A DNA stretch of 64,000 nucleotides from Anopheles merus (taxonomy: Eukaryota > Arthropoda > Insecta > Diptera > Culicidae). The notes beneath the pieces were generated by a model, which worked only from the letters and a program-made list of their open reading frames with translations, was not told the origin of the DNA and searched no databases. Of the stretch, positions 47,346-59,108 are shown one piece after another (positions within the stretch are counted from its first letter, which is position 1; each line of letters opens with the position of its first letter). Position numbers and translations under genes: made by a program. Where the stretch lies: contig NC_054081.1 in assembly GCF_017562075.2 (NCBI RefSeq), positions 24,853,373 through 24,917,372 on the forward strand. The letters are read 5' to 3'.

Positions 47346-48644
47346 TTCGAATTGAATGTAACCTATTAAACTTTGGTGCGTTTACAAGACCGTTTTGGCT
47401 TGATCAGACGACTGAGCGAAACTGTTGCAAACGCGCTGGCTGTACTACCTTTTAAAATTTGAGGAAAAATAGATTTCACAAGTTTTTCCTTATCTTCTTG
47501 TCTTGGACGTTCATATTATTGCTTTTGCGCGGGAACGATGTTGAAAATGTTCACCCGCTAAAAAGGATGAAGGATAATATTATTTTACCCGCGCTACCTT
47601 TAGGACTCGCTTGGCCTGTTTATTGATGTACCCTGTTTGTATACGGAATCGCACATCGAATCATTCTGTGAGACGCTTCTTTTACTTATTTAAATAGGTT
47701 TTGCATTTGGATGTTTAGCGGATGCTGTTTATTGCACAAAAAACATACGCTAGGCCATCGCACGTGTGTGTCTATCTTGTTTCCTTGTTTGAATTTCATT
47801 AGGATTGCTGCATTTCTAGAATGCAGTTTAAATCTCCTATACCACCGGTCGGCAAACTTTACTACCGAAAGAGCCACATTCTACAATAATGTTCGTAGAG
47901 TTTCGCGCTAGTAAAATTGTTAAACCAAGAGCAAAAACCTATTTTATTAAAATTTAGAATCATTTTACATGTTCTGGTTTCTAAAATAAATTGTCTGGAT
48001 AATGCTAATTTATTGTAATAATCGTTATTATTTCTACGAACACGTGAACCGATATCTTTTCGATGACACATTTTGATCGATGTCAGCGGGAGTTTCGAAA
48101 CACACGAGGAATAAGTTGATCAGCAATTCCGATTGGGGCAACTTTATTTAAATCATTTTTCAATATTATTTATGATAATAAGTGATTGATGGTTCTCTAA
48201 ACCTAGTGTTAAAGTTTGCTCAGCTTCGTGAACGTTCTGAATGTTTCTTAGCTGGGCGTTTTCATAACCTGCGGTGTTTGTTTTTGACCTTTACCGGATG
48301 TGTGATTATTTTCCTAGGCATTTGCTTATTTAAGAATCGCTATCCTCATTTTTTGATTATTACGCCGATGCATGTTTTTAGTGCAGATTGCATGCTTGAA
48401 ATCGGATATTCGCCTGTCGAGCGGTTGGCTCATTTTAAATTCAAAAACATATCCGTTCAAATTCAATGTTGAAAATAAAGAAGAATAAAGTGATTTGCAG
48501 TGATTCCGAAAAATTCTTGCTAAAATAAAAAAAAGTTCGAATCATATGAATTAGAATTTTGCCGTTGGCGGTTAAATAAAAAAAAATTCGATTAAAATAG
48601 TTAAATAAACTTTACTTCTCGTAGTCTCAACACAACCGTATAAT
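47346..48644. other. Intronic non-coding DNA, nothing recognised
   Basis: A 96-codon + frame (48182-48472) with a hydrophobic stretch lacks family resemblance and splice context, so it is not called. Confidence 0.5.
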
Positions 48645-48745
48645 CAGTTCTTGCTATATAGGAACGGTCTATATGAGGTTTGCATCTACGACGAATAGGT
48701 TGTCAAGTCGTACGAACTAACAACTGTACCACGGGACCTTTACTG
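48645..48745 (-). mobile_element. SINE family S, tRNA-like head only
   Basis: On the minus strand it reads GGTCCCGTGGTACAGTTG then CGTACGACTTGACAACC and ATAGACCGTTCC. It is diverged and lacks the body and tail. Confidence 0.65.
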
Positions 48746-50568
48746 GAGCCGTAAAGTAAAACCGACATCTTGATTATTTTGACCGATGCGCTCGTTGACA
48801 GAACTACCCAACCAACAATTGCTGAAGGCGCCCCGTGTTAAAAACATTTCCTATAAGATTTCCTTTCTTTTTTACACCAACAGCAGCTAAAGTAAAAACT
48901 TTCAGCACGGCACAAACCCACCTTCACGCACACATTTAAATGCTTGGATTGTTGGTCCTGCTCACGCATACACACGTATTTATTCTTCCACTTATGCTTT
49001 CGGATTGCTGGTTGTAGTAGTGACGCCTTTTCTTTTTGCTTTATGCACACTTTCGCATGATTTTTATTGGACTTCCTCTTTCCACATGAGTTTTGGCACA
49101 CTGACACTCTGAATACGGCAAGATGCTTCACCCCTTCCAAACATTGCGGTAAGTTTCCGTTATTCTTCCTCACGTTCTTCCTTCTACGCTTCGTGCTAGG
49201 ATATCCTCAACAGGTCCTGCTCTTGTTCAGCCGGCGCCTGTCTGGAAATGACTTCACGGACTCGTGAGGCGCATGTTTAGCCGTATTCTGATGACGTCCT
49301 TGAAGTGCCCTCTTCTACGAAAGAGCTGTATTAAAATCTGTTGATGAAAATTAACCAATAATTAATCCACGTGTTTAACACAAAAAAAACTAAACAATAT
49401 TTTGCAAACATGATTATAGAAACGTTTACCCTAATATTTTACAACTGGACACCGTTTCTCTCCGTCGATCGTTTTGCGAGATGTTGGTAATGTCAGCAGG
49501 TAGCCGTCGATTAATATGCGCGTGCACCTGTAACTTTTTAGACGATAAGCGTTAGTTTAAAGTACCCATAGAATCACGCAAGAGAACAAGAAACTTACCT
49601 TTGAAATTTACAAGGATAAATCATTCCACATTTGAAGAAGAAGGGACACTGGTGCAGTTTAAGGGAATTTAGAAAAAGTCTTTTAAAATCAACTTATGCG
49701 GCTTTTTCGATACTTTCTTCTAGATTCACTCGGAAATGAAGTTTACTATCGTTATAGCTGGTCATGTACCCGTTTTATACTTAAATAATACCGATTTTTC
49801 TAAAATAACGTCATCCAAAAACCATAGCTATGAATGAAAAATGAGCTCGACGGCATCGTCCATCGATAGAAGAACGTCTAATTTACGAACACACCAAATC
49901 TTGGCACTTTCAACACACTTGATAACACAAAAATTCACAATTTCAAGCGTATCGAGTACTAATCGAGCAGATAAGAGAAAACAATTTCGAGCAAATGTCA
50001 CTTGGGATGGGTAGACCCGGTCAAGCGGAATCCGCATGTAAATGCATGTGTGTGTGTGTCGTCTGAAGGATATCGGTTTCCCCTTCTCCCGTTTTTCGTA
50101 CATCATTTCTTTCCTGGCATGAGCGGCGTTGTGTTGTCCAAAATCTAGAGAGAGAAGACATGCTCTTTCGCTTTGGCACAAAGGAAAGTTTTCAAAAAAT
50201 TTCTGTTTTGCTGGTTGGGTATGTGCTCGGATTGTAGTTTTGTCGGGTTTTGATTAAAATATGACGGCTGATATTTAACTTTTTATTGGTACTGGTTATC
50301 GGCAACGGGAAATTTGGTATTGATGTATTCGTAAATCATTTAGTAGCCGAGGAATTTCAGAGTATATTTACATTACGTCGGAAATTTTTTCAAAGGATGC
50401 ATATTGAAACCAGCTTGCAACAATTCCGCAACAAAAAATTAATGATGTTTCATATCTTGGTTATTTGTAAAACACAGTGTTCATGATGATGTGAATTTAA
50501 TTTTTGTTTTTATATTACTCCAAAATCAAGTTTAAAGTCCAAACGTCCAACTCTGTAGATAATGAATA
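48746..50568. other. Intronic non-coding DNA, nothing recognised
   Basis: The minus-strand frames at 48838-49173 and 49828-50181 are unremarkable. No repeat shared with the rest of the window was noticed. Confidence 0.5.
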
Positions 50569-50570
50569 TA

Positions 50571-50740
50571 CAGGGTTTTACAAGTTATTTTCCATTTCTT
50601 TAGTTTTGGGCTGGCAAAATTAAACATGGATGGGATAAAATTAAGTTTCTATCAGTCCAAGTACGTATTTGGAGTCAAAGTAAATTTCGTAAGCGAAAAA
50701 ATAAGTAGCGCAAAATGCAAAAAAGGCTTGTAAAACCCTG
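50571..50740. mobile_element. 170 bp TA-flanked MITE
   Basis: TA-CAGGGTTTTACAAG at the left (TA at 50569-50570) and CTTGTAAAACCCTG-TA at the right (TA at 50741-50742), a perfect 14 bp inverted repeat. It is a shorter relative of the CAGGGTTTACC group. It ends 112 bp upstream of the host exon. Confidence 0.9.
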
Positions 50741-50852
50741 TAAGTTAATTAATAAAATAAGTTGAAGTTTTAAGTTTTTTTTAAAGATGTACGCTGTATC
50801 TTATACATAAACATGTATTTTTTTTTAAATTTTGTTTATTGTTTCAACTCAG

Positions 50853-51206
50853 GACCTCCACCACCTCCACTACCTCCCCCATTAAAAGCAAGCAGCTATG
50901 GTAATAGCGGACATAAACCAATTCATGTTGCAGCTGCTGCATCAGGCGCAACCACACCAATTGCATCTTCTCGACACTCGACAGACCAGCAGATCGGTGC
51001 AACATATGGCGAACAACAAAAGTACCTAAATGGTATACACAAATTCGTTCTTTTCCGTGAAGGAGACAATCACGAAGAATGCGCAGAATTGAACAGATCA
51101 CAACATCATGATTCAGATTCTGGACTAGACGTATTAGAAGAATCTACTCTCAAACCATCAGATTTGATTCGTGGGAATCACAATCGAAGCATGTCAACTA
51201 TTACAG
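50853..51206 (+). CDS. Internal coding exon of an unrecognised host gene (exon 2 of 2 in window)
   Basis: The acceptor is a T-rich tract ending TTTCAACTCAG (AG 50851-50852), the donor TTACAG|GTAAAT at 51206/51207. The 354 bp are open and symmetric (phase 1 to phase 1). The first codon is completed by the final G of 7993-8467, giving Gly then PPPPPLPPPL, a profilin- or EVH1/SH3-type proline ligand by composition. The rest is hydrophilic with Ala/Thr/Ser stretches, then acidic DSDSGLDVLEES and RGNHNRSMST. No catalytic or membrane features. An actin-linked or scaffold protein is possible from the proline run alone, but that is weak. A possible further acceptor (TATTTTTCAG, 51267) with a short open end lies downstream. 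Confidence 0.65.
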
Positions 51207-51344
51207 GTAAATAATTTAGCTTTAACATTTTATTTATATTTGTTATTTTTACTCGATATTTTTCAGTCCGCTTGTATTGTATGACAACGTAAAGCTATAT
51301 TGTCGTAACGAGAACACCAGCTATTAAATCTTACTGCATGCCGG

Positions 51345-51400
51345 ACATATATATGTATATATATATATATATATAGATATATATATATATATATATATAT
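51345..51400. repeat. (TA)n microsatellite at the edge of the gap
   Basis: TATATA with two substitutions, running directly into Ns. It probably caused the assembly break. Confidence 0.95.
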
Positions 51401-51500
51401 NNNNNNNNNNNNNNNNNNNNNNNNNNNNNNNNNNNNNNNNNNNNNNNNNNNNNNNNNNNNNNNNNNNNNNNNNNNNNNNNNNNNNNNNNNNNNNNNNNNN
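51401..51500. other. Assembly gap of 100 Ns
   Basis: Exactly 100 Ns, a common placeholder for unknown length. The left part of element C is missing here. Confidence 1.
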
Positions 51501-51822
51501 ATTTCTTTCCAATTATGCTAGCGGACGCAAGTGGAAACACATTTTGAATTGAATCATTTCAAAAGAGGATTCTGAATTTGTTTATTACGGTGCGCGTATG
51601 GTGCTACCTGTCCCGTCCAGAATCTGGCGGCTTGTTGGCTTGGAGTCGGTATCATGACGCCGAGCGACCGGCAATGGCATGGAATGGGTTTGGATCGGTA
51701 GGTTCATGTCCTTTGTTCAAGAGTATTCCGTGCATTTGTCGCGCCACGGCGGTACACCCGGCAGCAACAAAGTCATAACAAACCTTTCCCGGTACGGATG
51801 GCACATCAAAGTTCTTTTTCTT

Positions 51823-51965
51823 ATTATTATTCTTGTCATTACGGCCTACGCGATCATGTTGGCCTTTTCAGGACTTGACGTACACGTAGCCGGATAGTCA
51901 CCCTTGCTACGGCGGACGGTTCATACGCGGTTAGATCCACGACGAGCATGCAGATGTGAGGAATG
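51823..51965 (-). mobile_element. SINE-like module S2 in element C
   Basis: Same module and orientation as in element A, with a shorter (AAT)n tail. Confidence 0.5.
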
Positions 51966-52095
51966 ATGCAGTGCTGCGGGACCGCTCCTATCTAGCGTGC
52001 AACTTGCATACTGCCACACTGTCTCCCTGTCCGGGGCATACGCAGCAGGCAGGAGGAAGGATGCACCTTCTCAACAAAAAAACACCTTCATGAAC

Positions 52096-55000
52096 CAGCG
52101 GCGGATCTAACGGTGGACGGACTAGGCGGTCGCCGAAGATCTCTAGTATGTAGTATGGCGTATGTTTACAAGTGGACAGAATATTAGCGGCAGGGCCCGC
52201 GGAAAGATGTCGTTGGGGGCCCCGTGGCGGGAGAACCATTTGCTTCCCTTCCCCTCCCCCCTCATGCCGGCAATAATTGTAGGGCCTGTGACCGATGATC
52301 GTAAAGGTCCCATGGCTTAAGCCCCCTCCCTCCTCCCTCCCTCCGCTGGCAATTAAGATATACTGTTAAATCTCCCAACAGCTGTGTGCCAGTACCCCCT
52401 CCCTCCGGTCATCAGTTACCATTTACTTACTTACTTACTTATCCGGCACTACAACCGCTTTGCGGCCTTGGCCTGCCTCAGGAGTGTCCGAAACTGCTCA
52501 CGGTCTCGCGCCTTCGTTTGCCAGTCCGTTTATCCCGGCCTTAATGGCGGAAGCCCTCCACGCCATCTTGCCACCTCAATTTTGGGCCTACCCGTCTCCT
52601 CTGTCCTTGTGGACGGCCTAAAAAGACTTTACGGGCTGTGTCGTCCGTTTCCATGCGTATACATGGCCAGCCCACCGGAGCCTGGCGAGCTTTATACGCT
52701 GTACGACAGTGAGGTCGCCGTACATCTCGTATAGCTCGTCATTATAGCGGCTCCTCCATTGTCCTTCCACACATACGGGGCCAAGTATCCTTCTGAGCAT
52801 CTTCCTCTCGAACGCGGCTAAGAGGGTTCGTCGGATTTGGACAGTGTCCATGTCTCAGAGGCGTATGTGAGTACTGGTACTATATAGGTACTATATAGTC
52901 CCAGCTTCGTCCGTCGCGACAGGTTCTTTGAGGTGAACTGCTTTTTCAGGCTGTAGAATGACCGATGGCAGCCAGCATCCTTGCGCGCAACTCAGCTTCC
53001 ATGCTGTTGTCGTTGCTGACCTTTGACCCAAGATAGGTGAATTGTGGGACGACTTCAAAAGTGCGTTCACCTATCTGCACGTCACGCCTACGTAGATTTT
53101 GATTATTTGTTGGTGGGGCCCGCTGCTGATGTTGCCACCATCAGTTTGGTCTTTGCCTCGTTTATCTGCAATCCGAGGCTCTCTGCCGCCTGCTCGATCC
53201 CTTGGTAGGCTTCTGCTACATAGGAGAGCCGCAGACCAATGATGTCTATATCATCAGCGTATGCCAGGATCTGGGTTGACTTATAGAAGATGGTTCCCGT
53301 AGTCTCCACCCTCGAGTCACGGATGGCCCTCTCTAGCGCCAGGTTGAATAAGAGACAAGCAAGCCCGTCCCCCCTGGCGCAGACCCTTGGTGGTAGCAAA
53401 AGGTCCTGAGAGTTTTCCATCCACCCTCACCTGGCATGTGACGTTGGTCATAGTCATTCTAACTAGCCTATCAGTTTGGCCGGGATTCCAATGAGCTCAT
53501 AGCGTCATACAGTTTTACCCTGGCTATGCTATCATATGCGGCTTTGAAGTCAATGAAGAGATGGTATGTGTCGTGTCTGTATTCAGCCATCTTCTCCAAG
53601 ATCTGCCGCATGGTGAAGATCTGATCAGTGGTTGATTTTCCGTTTCGGAATCCTCTTTGATAGTTTCCGACTATCTCTTCGACGTGCGGGACAAGGCGAT
53701 CCTGAAGGATCAGGGAGAATATTTTATAGGCGGTATTCAACACCGTAATACCCCTGTAGTTGTTGCAGTCCAACCTATCTCCCTTCTTGTATATGGGGTA
53801 GATGATGTCGAGATTCCAATCACAAGGCATCGATTCGCTATCCCACACCTCAGTAACAATTTGATGAATCTCGTTTTCTAGTCGTGCACCTCCATTCTTG
53901 ACCAGTTCAGCTGCAATTCCGTCGGTTCCGGGTGCCTTGTTATTTTTCAGCCGACGGATAGCCTTTCGTGTTTCTTCTATGCTAAGTGGCAGTAGCATGT
54001 CACCATCTGCTAGTGGCGCTTCTAGCTGTTCGCTAAACTGGTCATTGAGTAAATCATCAAAGTACTGAGCCCACCGCGAGAAGACCTCTGGCTGGTTACT
54101 GACCAGATCTCCATCCTTGTTGCGACAGCAGGTTACCTTAGGTACAACGTTGTTTCGGTGACCTGCTATCGCTTGGTAAAACTTTCGTGTCGGTCCGTAC
54201 GCCTCTCTGGTTTGCTCGAGTTCCCGCATGTTTTGCTCTTCCAAAGCATGCTTCTTGGAGCGGTGAACTCTTTTCTCTTCGCGTCTGAGCCGTAAATATT
54301 CCTCTGCGCATGCCCGCGTTCTATGCCGTTGCTGCATTGCTCGGTATGCAGTATTCTTACGTTCGGTCACTTGTCTGCATTCATCGTCGAACCAGCCAGA
54401 TTTGGTGTTGCCACGACGTGGTGGGAGTATATTTCTTGCACAGTTTATTATTTTTGTTTTTAGAGCGTTCCACCTCTCGCTCGAAGTTTCATAACTGTTT
54501 TCTGGTAGTAGAGACTCGTCTAAAGCGACTTTGAATTCCTGTTGGACAGTAATGTCCCTTAGAGAGTCCGTGTTGAGCCGAGGCTGCGTGTTTTCTCCAC
54601 CCCCATTGGCGCGGGGGCGGGCGATTCTACAACGTATCACTAAGCCAACCAAGTAGTGATCGGAATCGATATTGGCTCCTCGATATGTTCTGACATTTAA
54701 CAGACTCGACTGTCGTCGGCGGCTTATTAACACGTGGTCGATCTGGTTGAAGGATTCGCCATCCGGGTGCGCCCACGTCATTTTGTGGATGTCCCTCCGC
54801 GCAAATTTGGTACTTCCTACAACCAGATTGTTCGCTGCGGCGAACTGGACCAATCTACTACCATTATCGTTACTGTGCTCATGCAGACTGTGACAGCCAG
54901 TGTATTGGCGGTACATTGGCTCCCTACCGACTTTTGCGTTGAAGTCCCCCAGGATGATTTTGAGGTCATGCCTGGGGCACGCATCTATAGTTCTAGCGAG

Positions 55001-55767
55001 GCGGCCGTAAAAAAGGTCCTTCTCCTCTTCCTCTTTATCTTCGGTAGGGGCGTGAACGTTTATGAGGCTTATATTGAAGAATTTGCCTCGCATGCGCAGG
55101 GTGCATAGCCTATCGTTTATAGCCTTGAAATCCATGATTGCGGGTTTCAACCGGCGAAACCCGTTCCGAGCACGCGGTGGCGGTCGTGGCAGCTGTAGTA
55201 AATGTCGTAGCAATGCTTACCACGCCTGTTCTGCACACCGTTCCCTAGCCACCGAATCTCTTGTAGAGCTACGAGGTCCATGCTCAGTGTGGCTAGGGCG
55301 TCATCAAGTTTTTTCAAGGCTCCGGCTTCGCTTAGAGTGCGTACGTTCCATGAGCCCATTTTTAGAGTAGTCCGGGGGCATTGCGTAGGGTCGATATCGT
55401 TGAATCCGTTTCGAAAATTTCTTTGGCTTTCTGTAGTCGGTTGCTTCATGGGACTGGGTGACTGGCCCCGCGCCCACGTGACCGTTTTGTTTAGCGTCGG
55501 GTTGCCCCCCCGACGTTCAGGCAACCGGTTTCCCGGGATACCCACCCCCCTCCTGGTTCGCCATATGCCACCATCCGCCCAAGGGGTTGGGTCAAGCCCG
55601 TGTACCCAAGCTTGGATATGTGGTGACACATGTTACCACTCTGCACGACGAGGACGTGTCGGAATAGGAGTTGGATGGGAGAGCCTGTATTATCCCTCAA
55701 AGGGGTTTCGGATCCCATCCCATTACAGAGTACCATTTACAGGGGTCTCAATTCGTCTTTCCGCTTT
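52096..55767. mobile_element. hAT-type MITE in element C, split by the RTE insertion
   Basis: Starts CAGCGGCGGATCTAACGG after TCATGAAC (52088-52095); the other flank TCATGAAC is at 55768-55775. Without the RTE and one 9 bp duplication it is about the same length as in A and B. Confidence 0.85.
52426..55730 (-). pseudogene. Near-full-length RTE-clade non-LTR retrotransposon
   Basis: 3305 bp between 9 bp duplications TACCATTTA (52417-52425 and 55731-55739). Element A shows the empty site near 6048. The 3' end is (TAAG)n. Minus-strand order: start region and endonuclease with GSWNVRTLSEAG and LQEIRWLG (55147-55629), then ILGDFNAKVG and SDHYLVG. RT follows with DIIYPIYKKGDRLD, FIDFKAAYDS, GDGLACLLFNLALE and YADDIDIIG, and the tail domain comes last. 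The longest frame is 53471-55213 (580 codons). Frames break near 55180, 53490 and 53370 (an extra G in a G-run) and again in the tail. No separate ORF1, as usual for RTE. Confidence 0.94.
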
Positions 55768-56520
55768 TCATGAACACCTTCCGTTCCGATGGATCGTAAC
55801 ATTCCGGAAGAGCATACATTCGGCGACAGTTTTGCACACACACGCACAGTCACACCCTTGCGCAGACGGCTCAGCATATCTGTGTAATCTACACCATACA
55901 AAAGCAAAAAAGCTTAATGTAACAAAGTTATGCTTAATGCTTAACACGTTCAGTTCAATGGCAGGCCCCAGGGACTGCCAGTGAACTTTCCAGTATACTG
56001 GTTTCACAATCAGCTTGCGTTCTTGAAGCCGGCGGAACAGAATGTTGATGAAAATCAGTTTCGGACTCAACGTGTTAATGCGCATTGGGGTTCTGCGCGT
56101 TGCACAGCAAACTCTCCAGCGTGAGCTAGCGATTCCGTAGTCATTTTTACATTGCAGCAATTGAACTTATTGCGCTGTTTTGGTTTGATTTGTGAAAATG
56201 CAACTTCATCGTCGTAATGTTTGTTAACGGCTTTTTTAACACGGTGCCATAACAGCTCGCGAGCATTGAGCACATGCGAGAAAGAGATAGCGCTATGGAG
56301 GGAAAAAAGCACGGACGACGGCTGACAGCGATTGGTCGTCTGACGCACCAACACATCCAAACCTTCGACAGCGCGCTCAGGCTATACCTCATATCCCTCA
56401 GGCGGAGCCAGGGACGGGTAGCTCGACTGGCTGCTTGACAAATTTGCCGTTGGAGAGAAAAGGAAGGCATGATAAAATTCTCCGAACGCCTTGATTTCTT
56501 CCGTCGCTTTGCACAGCGGG

Positions 56521-57240
56521 TAGTTCACACCCACGTTCTCTTTATCCTCTCCTTCCCCTCTTCCCCATCTTTTCATCTCGCTTTATCATTATTGGTGCTC
56601 TCTAGCTATATTGAGCGAGAGGTTGAGAAGTTTTTGATCGCTTTGCGTAGCGGGTGAGGGTAAAATAATACAGACTGAAAATCGCAAGCTAGTTTTGTGT
56701 TTTATGCTCCAACTGTCTATTACTAGAATCGTGAAGGGCTCCAATGATAAAAATAATCTCGATCGAAACATAAGTGCAAGCAGTTTAAGTGAAGAAACCA
56801 TTTTCCACAGTCTTCCAGATCCGACACTTCAAATGATCAGGGTCAACCAAAATCAAATTCGAATACCGTTCCTCATACTCCTCATTGGTAGAAGTAAGAC
56901 TTGTTGGATCAGGTGAAGTAAGACTTGTTGGAGATCGGGTGTCTGCATTGATGAGAGGCTGCAGCCAGGAACCGAGATTCCTTGAGAATAAATGTTGACC
57001 GGACGATGTCATGACGACGTGCTCTATCGTGAGCAGGCCAACAAGAAAGAAAGAGACATATAAGAAGAGCGTAAACAATCAAGGTCAAAATAAAATTCGA
57101 GCAGAAGGAAAGACTTTAGATGAAGTATTGCAACCTTTTCTACATGTGAAGCGTCTTTTTTGTCGATTCCAATGTCAGCACGAGACGCACGAGCCATCGG
57201 CGGTATGCTGTCCAAAGACAAACACGGAACTCGTAGCCAA
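56521..57240. other. Mixed flank with a partial 115 bp MITE-like unit
   Basis: 56669-56740 resembles 14981-15092. A second CGCTTTGCGTAGCGGG word is at 56640-56655. The minus-strand 97-codon frame at 56785-57078 starts with a hydrophobic segment, but no family is recognised. Confidence 0.5.
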
Positions 57241-57982
57241 CTAGGCACGGTCAGCATAGTTGCATCATAGCGTGGGGTTCAACGCACACCTGAGAGCCGC
57301 TCGACTACCGATGTCCACCGTTGAACTAGCAGAACTGCACCATCAACGGAACAATCAGTCACGGAGGTGCGTCGGAGTTAGTTGAGGAACTGATTTATTG
57401 ACGCCGACGCACGCCTTATCGCGTAACCCGTAACCAGTTAAATGTTCCGCCCTGTGTTCCGGATCTCCACCGGCCAGTCTGCAGACAACGATACGCACCT
57501 CATCGCGCAACCCGAATCAGAACATGCCTTATCCCCTTGACCGAGCCACAAACAATTATTAGATAATAAAAGGGCGATCGATGGTTCATGGCCATTACTT
57601 CATCTAAGTTTTCATCTAAGCGTACGTCCTTTTGCCGCCCAAAACTCGCCTAGAAAATTTCAGCCCGCTGTATTACATGTATTATAACATGTAATAACGT
57701 TACACGTTTACGTCAATAACGTTTGACGTTTAACGTAAAAGTCGCATTCGCATTTCGCGCTGTATATTTTCTTGAAAATCGCGCTGTTTATCACACTATT
57801 TTCCGGTTTCTGTATAATCACAGTATTTTAGAACACCGTTCCATTATCGTTCAATAGTGCGTTTATCTCTGCTGACCAAAAAATTCGCGTAAATTTCGTT
57901 TTTTCGGATCGCATCTGAGTTCGCGCGTCCTAACCGCCATCGCTCTTGTTGCTGCAACGAAAACCTGCACCGCTCCCGTATA
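57241..57982 (+). other. Probable 5' region of the CR1 element, boundary not resolved
   Basis: No ORF. It contains an inverted pair near 57674-57698 (TTACATGTA / TAACATGTAA) and repeated AACGTTTGACGTTTAACG words. CR1 elements use an internal promoter here, but I cannot place the exact 5' end. Confidence 0.35.
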
Positions 57983-58864
57983 ATGGCCCGTATTTGCAAC
58001 GCCTGCACTATGGAAATTGTGGAGGCATCTATCAGCTGCTGCCTGTGCGACTCTCCATTTCACCAGCGCTGCACTTCGGTTCCTGCTGATCTGTTCCTGC
58101 GCATTGCGGAATATAAACAATTACACTGGTGCTGTATTGGCTGCAACAACGTATTTATGAATCCGCGCACCAAGTTCGTAAAAGACGCAGCCATGCAATC
58201 TGGCTTCCAGGCGGCAATTACAACAGTAGCCGAAAGCATCAAGACCGTTATGGAGCCATTGACTAACGAAATCAAAACTGGGTTTGCACGGATGAGCCAG
58301 CTCGATCTAAAAACTCCACGAAGTAGCCACCCCCCTGCTAAAATTCGTCGCATAAATCGGTCAAAACGTTTGTTCTCGGAAGTCGCTACTGACAACCGTA
58401 CTTTGTTTACATTTGGCGCCAGACCCATCAACACCCAAAACAATAACAACCAGAACCAAAATAATAAGCCGATCGATGATATGTATCGCAAAAATCGAGC
58501 TCCACCCATGATCACAGGCACAAACAAAGATACAACTACATTTCCGATCAAAATAGTCCCCGCTCAGTCTACGGTGCAGAAGTGCGCATTGTATATTTCC
58601 CGGCTCGCTCCAGATACATCCAGTGACCAAATAGTGCAAATGGTCAAACATGCTTTGTCCATTGAGGATGTCACTGCATATTGCCTTATACGACAAGGCA
58701 CAAACACAGCAACACTCTCATTTCTATCATTTAAGGTGTTAGTGCCTCTTACTCAACGTGAAAGGGCTCTTTCCCCGATACTTGGCCGCTTGGTCTATCG
58801 GTGCGTGAATTTGTCGACTACCGAGCTCAACAACCAGGTGCAAATTTTCGTCTACCGCCAATGA
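57983..58864 (+). CDS. CR1 ORF1 protein with PHD-like zinc finger
   Basis: 293 codons, intact. The first 50 residues contain a C4HC3-like cysteine/histidine series (CNAC, CCLCDSPFHQRC, WCCIGC), the PHD-type finger found in CR1-clade ORF1 proteins. A basic, Asn-rich linker follows, and a C-terminal domain includes LSFLSFKVLVPLTQ. ORF1 proteins bind element RNA. The stop TGA overlaps an ATG (ATGA at 58861-58864), as in coupled translation of ORF2, though the frame opened by that ATG closes at 58983. The start was chosen as the first ATG of the frame before the finger. Confidence 0.85.
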   Translation: MARICNACTMEIVEASISCCLCDSPFHQRCTSVPADLFLRIAEYKQLHWCCIGCNNVFMNPRTKFVKDAAMQSGFQAAITTVAESIKTVMEPLTNEIKTGFARMSQLDLKTPRSSHPPAKIRRINRSKRLFSEVATDNRTLFTFGARPINTQNNNNQNQNNKPIDDMYRKNRAPPMITGTNKDTTTFPIKIVPAQSTVQKCALYISRLAPDTSSDQIVQMVKHALSIEDVTAYCLIRQGTNTATLSFLSFKVLVPLTQRERALSPILGRLVYRCVNLSTTELNNQVQIFVYRQ

Positions 58865-59108
58865 GACTTTCAACACCTACAACCCTATCTACAGCGCAGG
58901 ATATTCGATCACCACAGCTGTTGGATCACACAATACTTTCAGCACACACTCCACGCACTTCACCCACACCGCAAACCCACTAATTATCAACACCGATAAA
59001 CAATTCACACACATCACGCACACTCGCACGCTCGCTAATCAGCTGTACACCGCATATGAGCCAAATAACGCCGAAACAACTTTTGTTGATAATTTACGCA
59101 CTCACCTG

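Larger units (their letters stand above)
51501..56520. mobile_element. Element C: third copy of the 3 kb non-coding element
   Basis: It is collinear with element A from GCTAGCGGACGCAAGTGG onward and ends at TTTGCACAGCGGG (56508-56520). The left portion, including the GT tract and the left terminus, is lost in or beyond the gap. It contains the hAT MITE, itself split by an RTE element. Confidence 0.8.

Noticed and set aside
48182..48472. 96-codon + ORF with a possible membrane segment
   Set aside because: No family resemblance, no splice sites around it, and AT-rich DNA yields such frames by chance.
50853..51206. Assignment of the host gene to the forked/espin or formin families on the proline run
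   Set aside because: A PPPPPLPPPL segment alone is common to many unrelated proteins. No diagnostic domain lies in the two exons.
51268..51295. Short terminal exon after the acceptor-like TATTTTTCAG
   Set aside because: It would add only about eight residues before a stop, and such acceptor-like sites are frequent in AT-rich DNA. Kept only as a remark.
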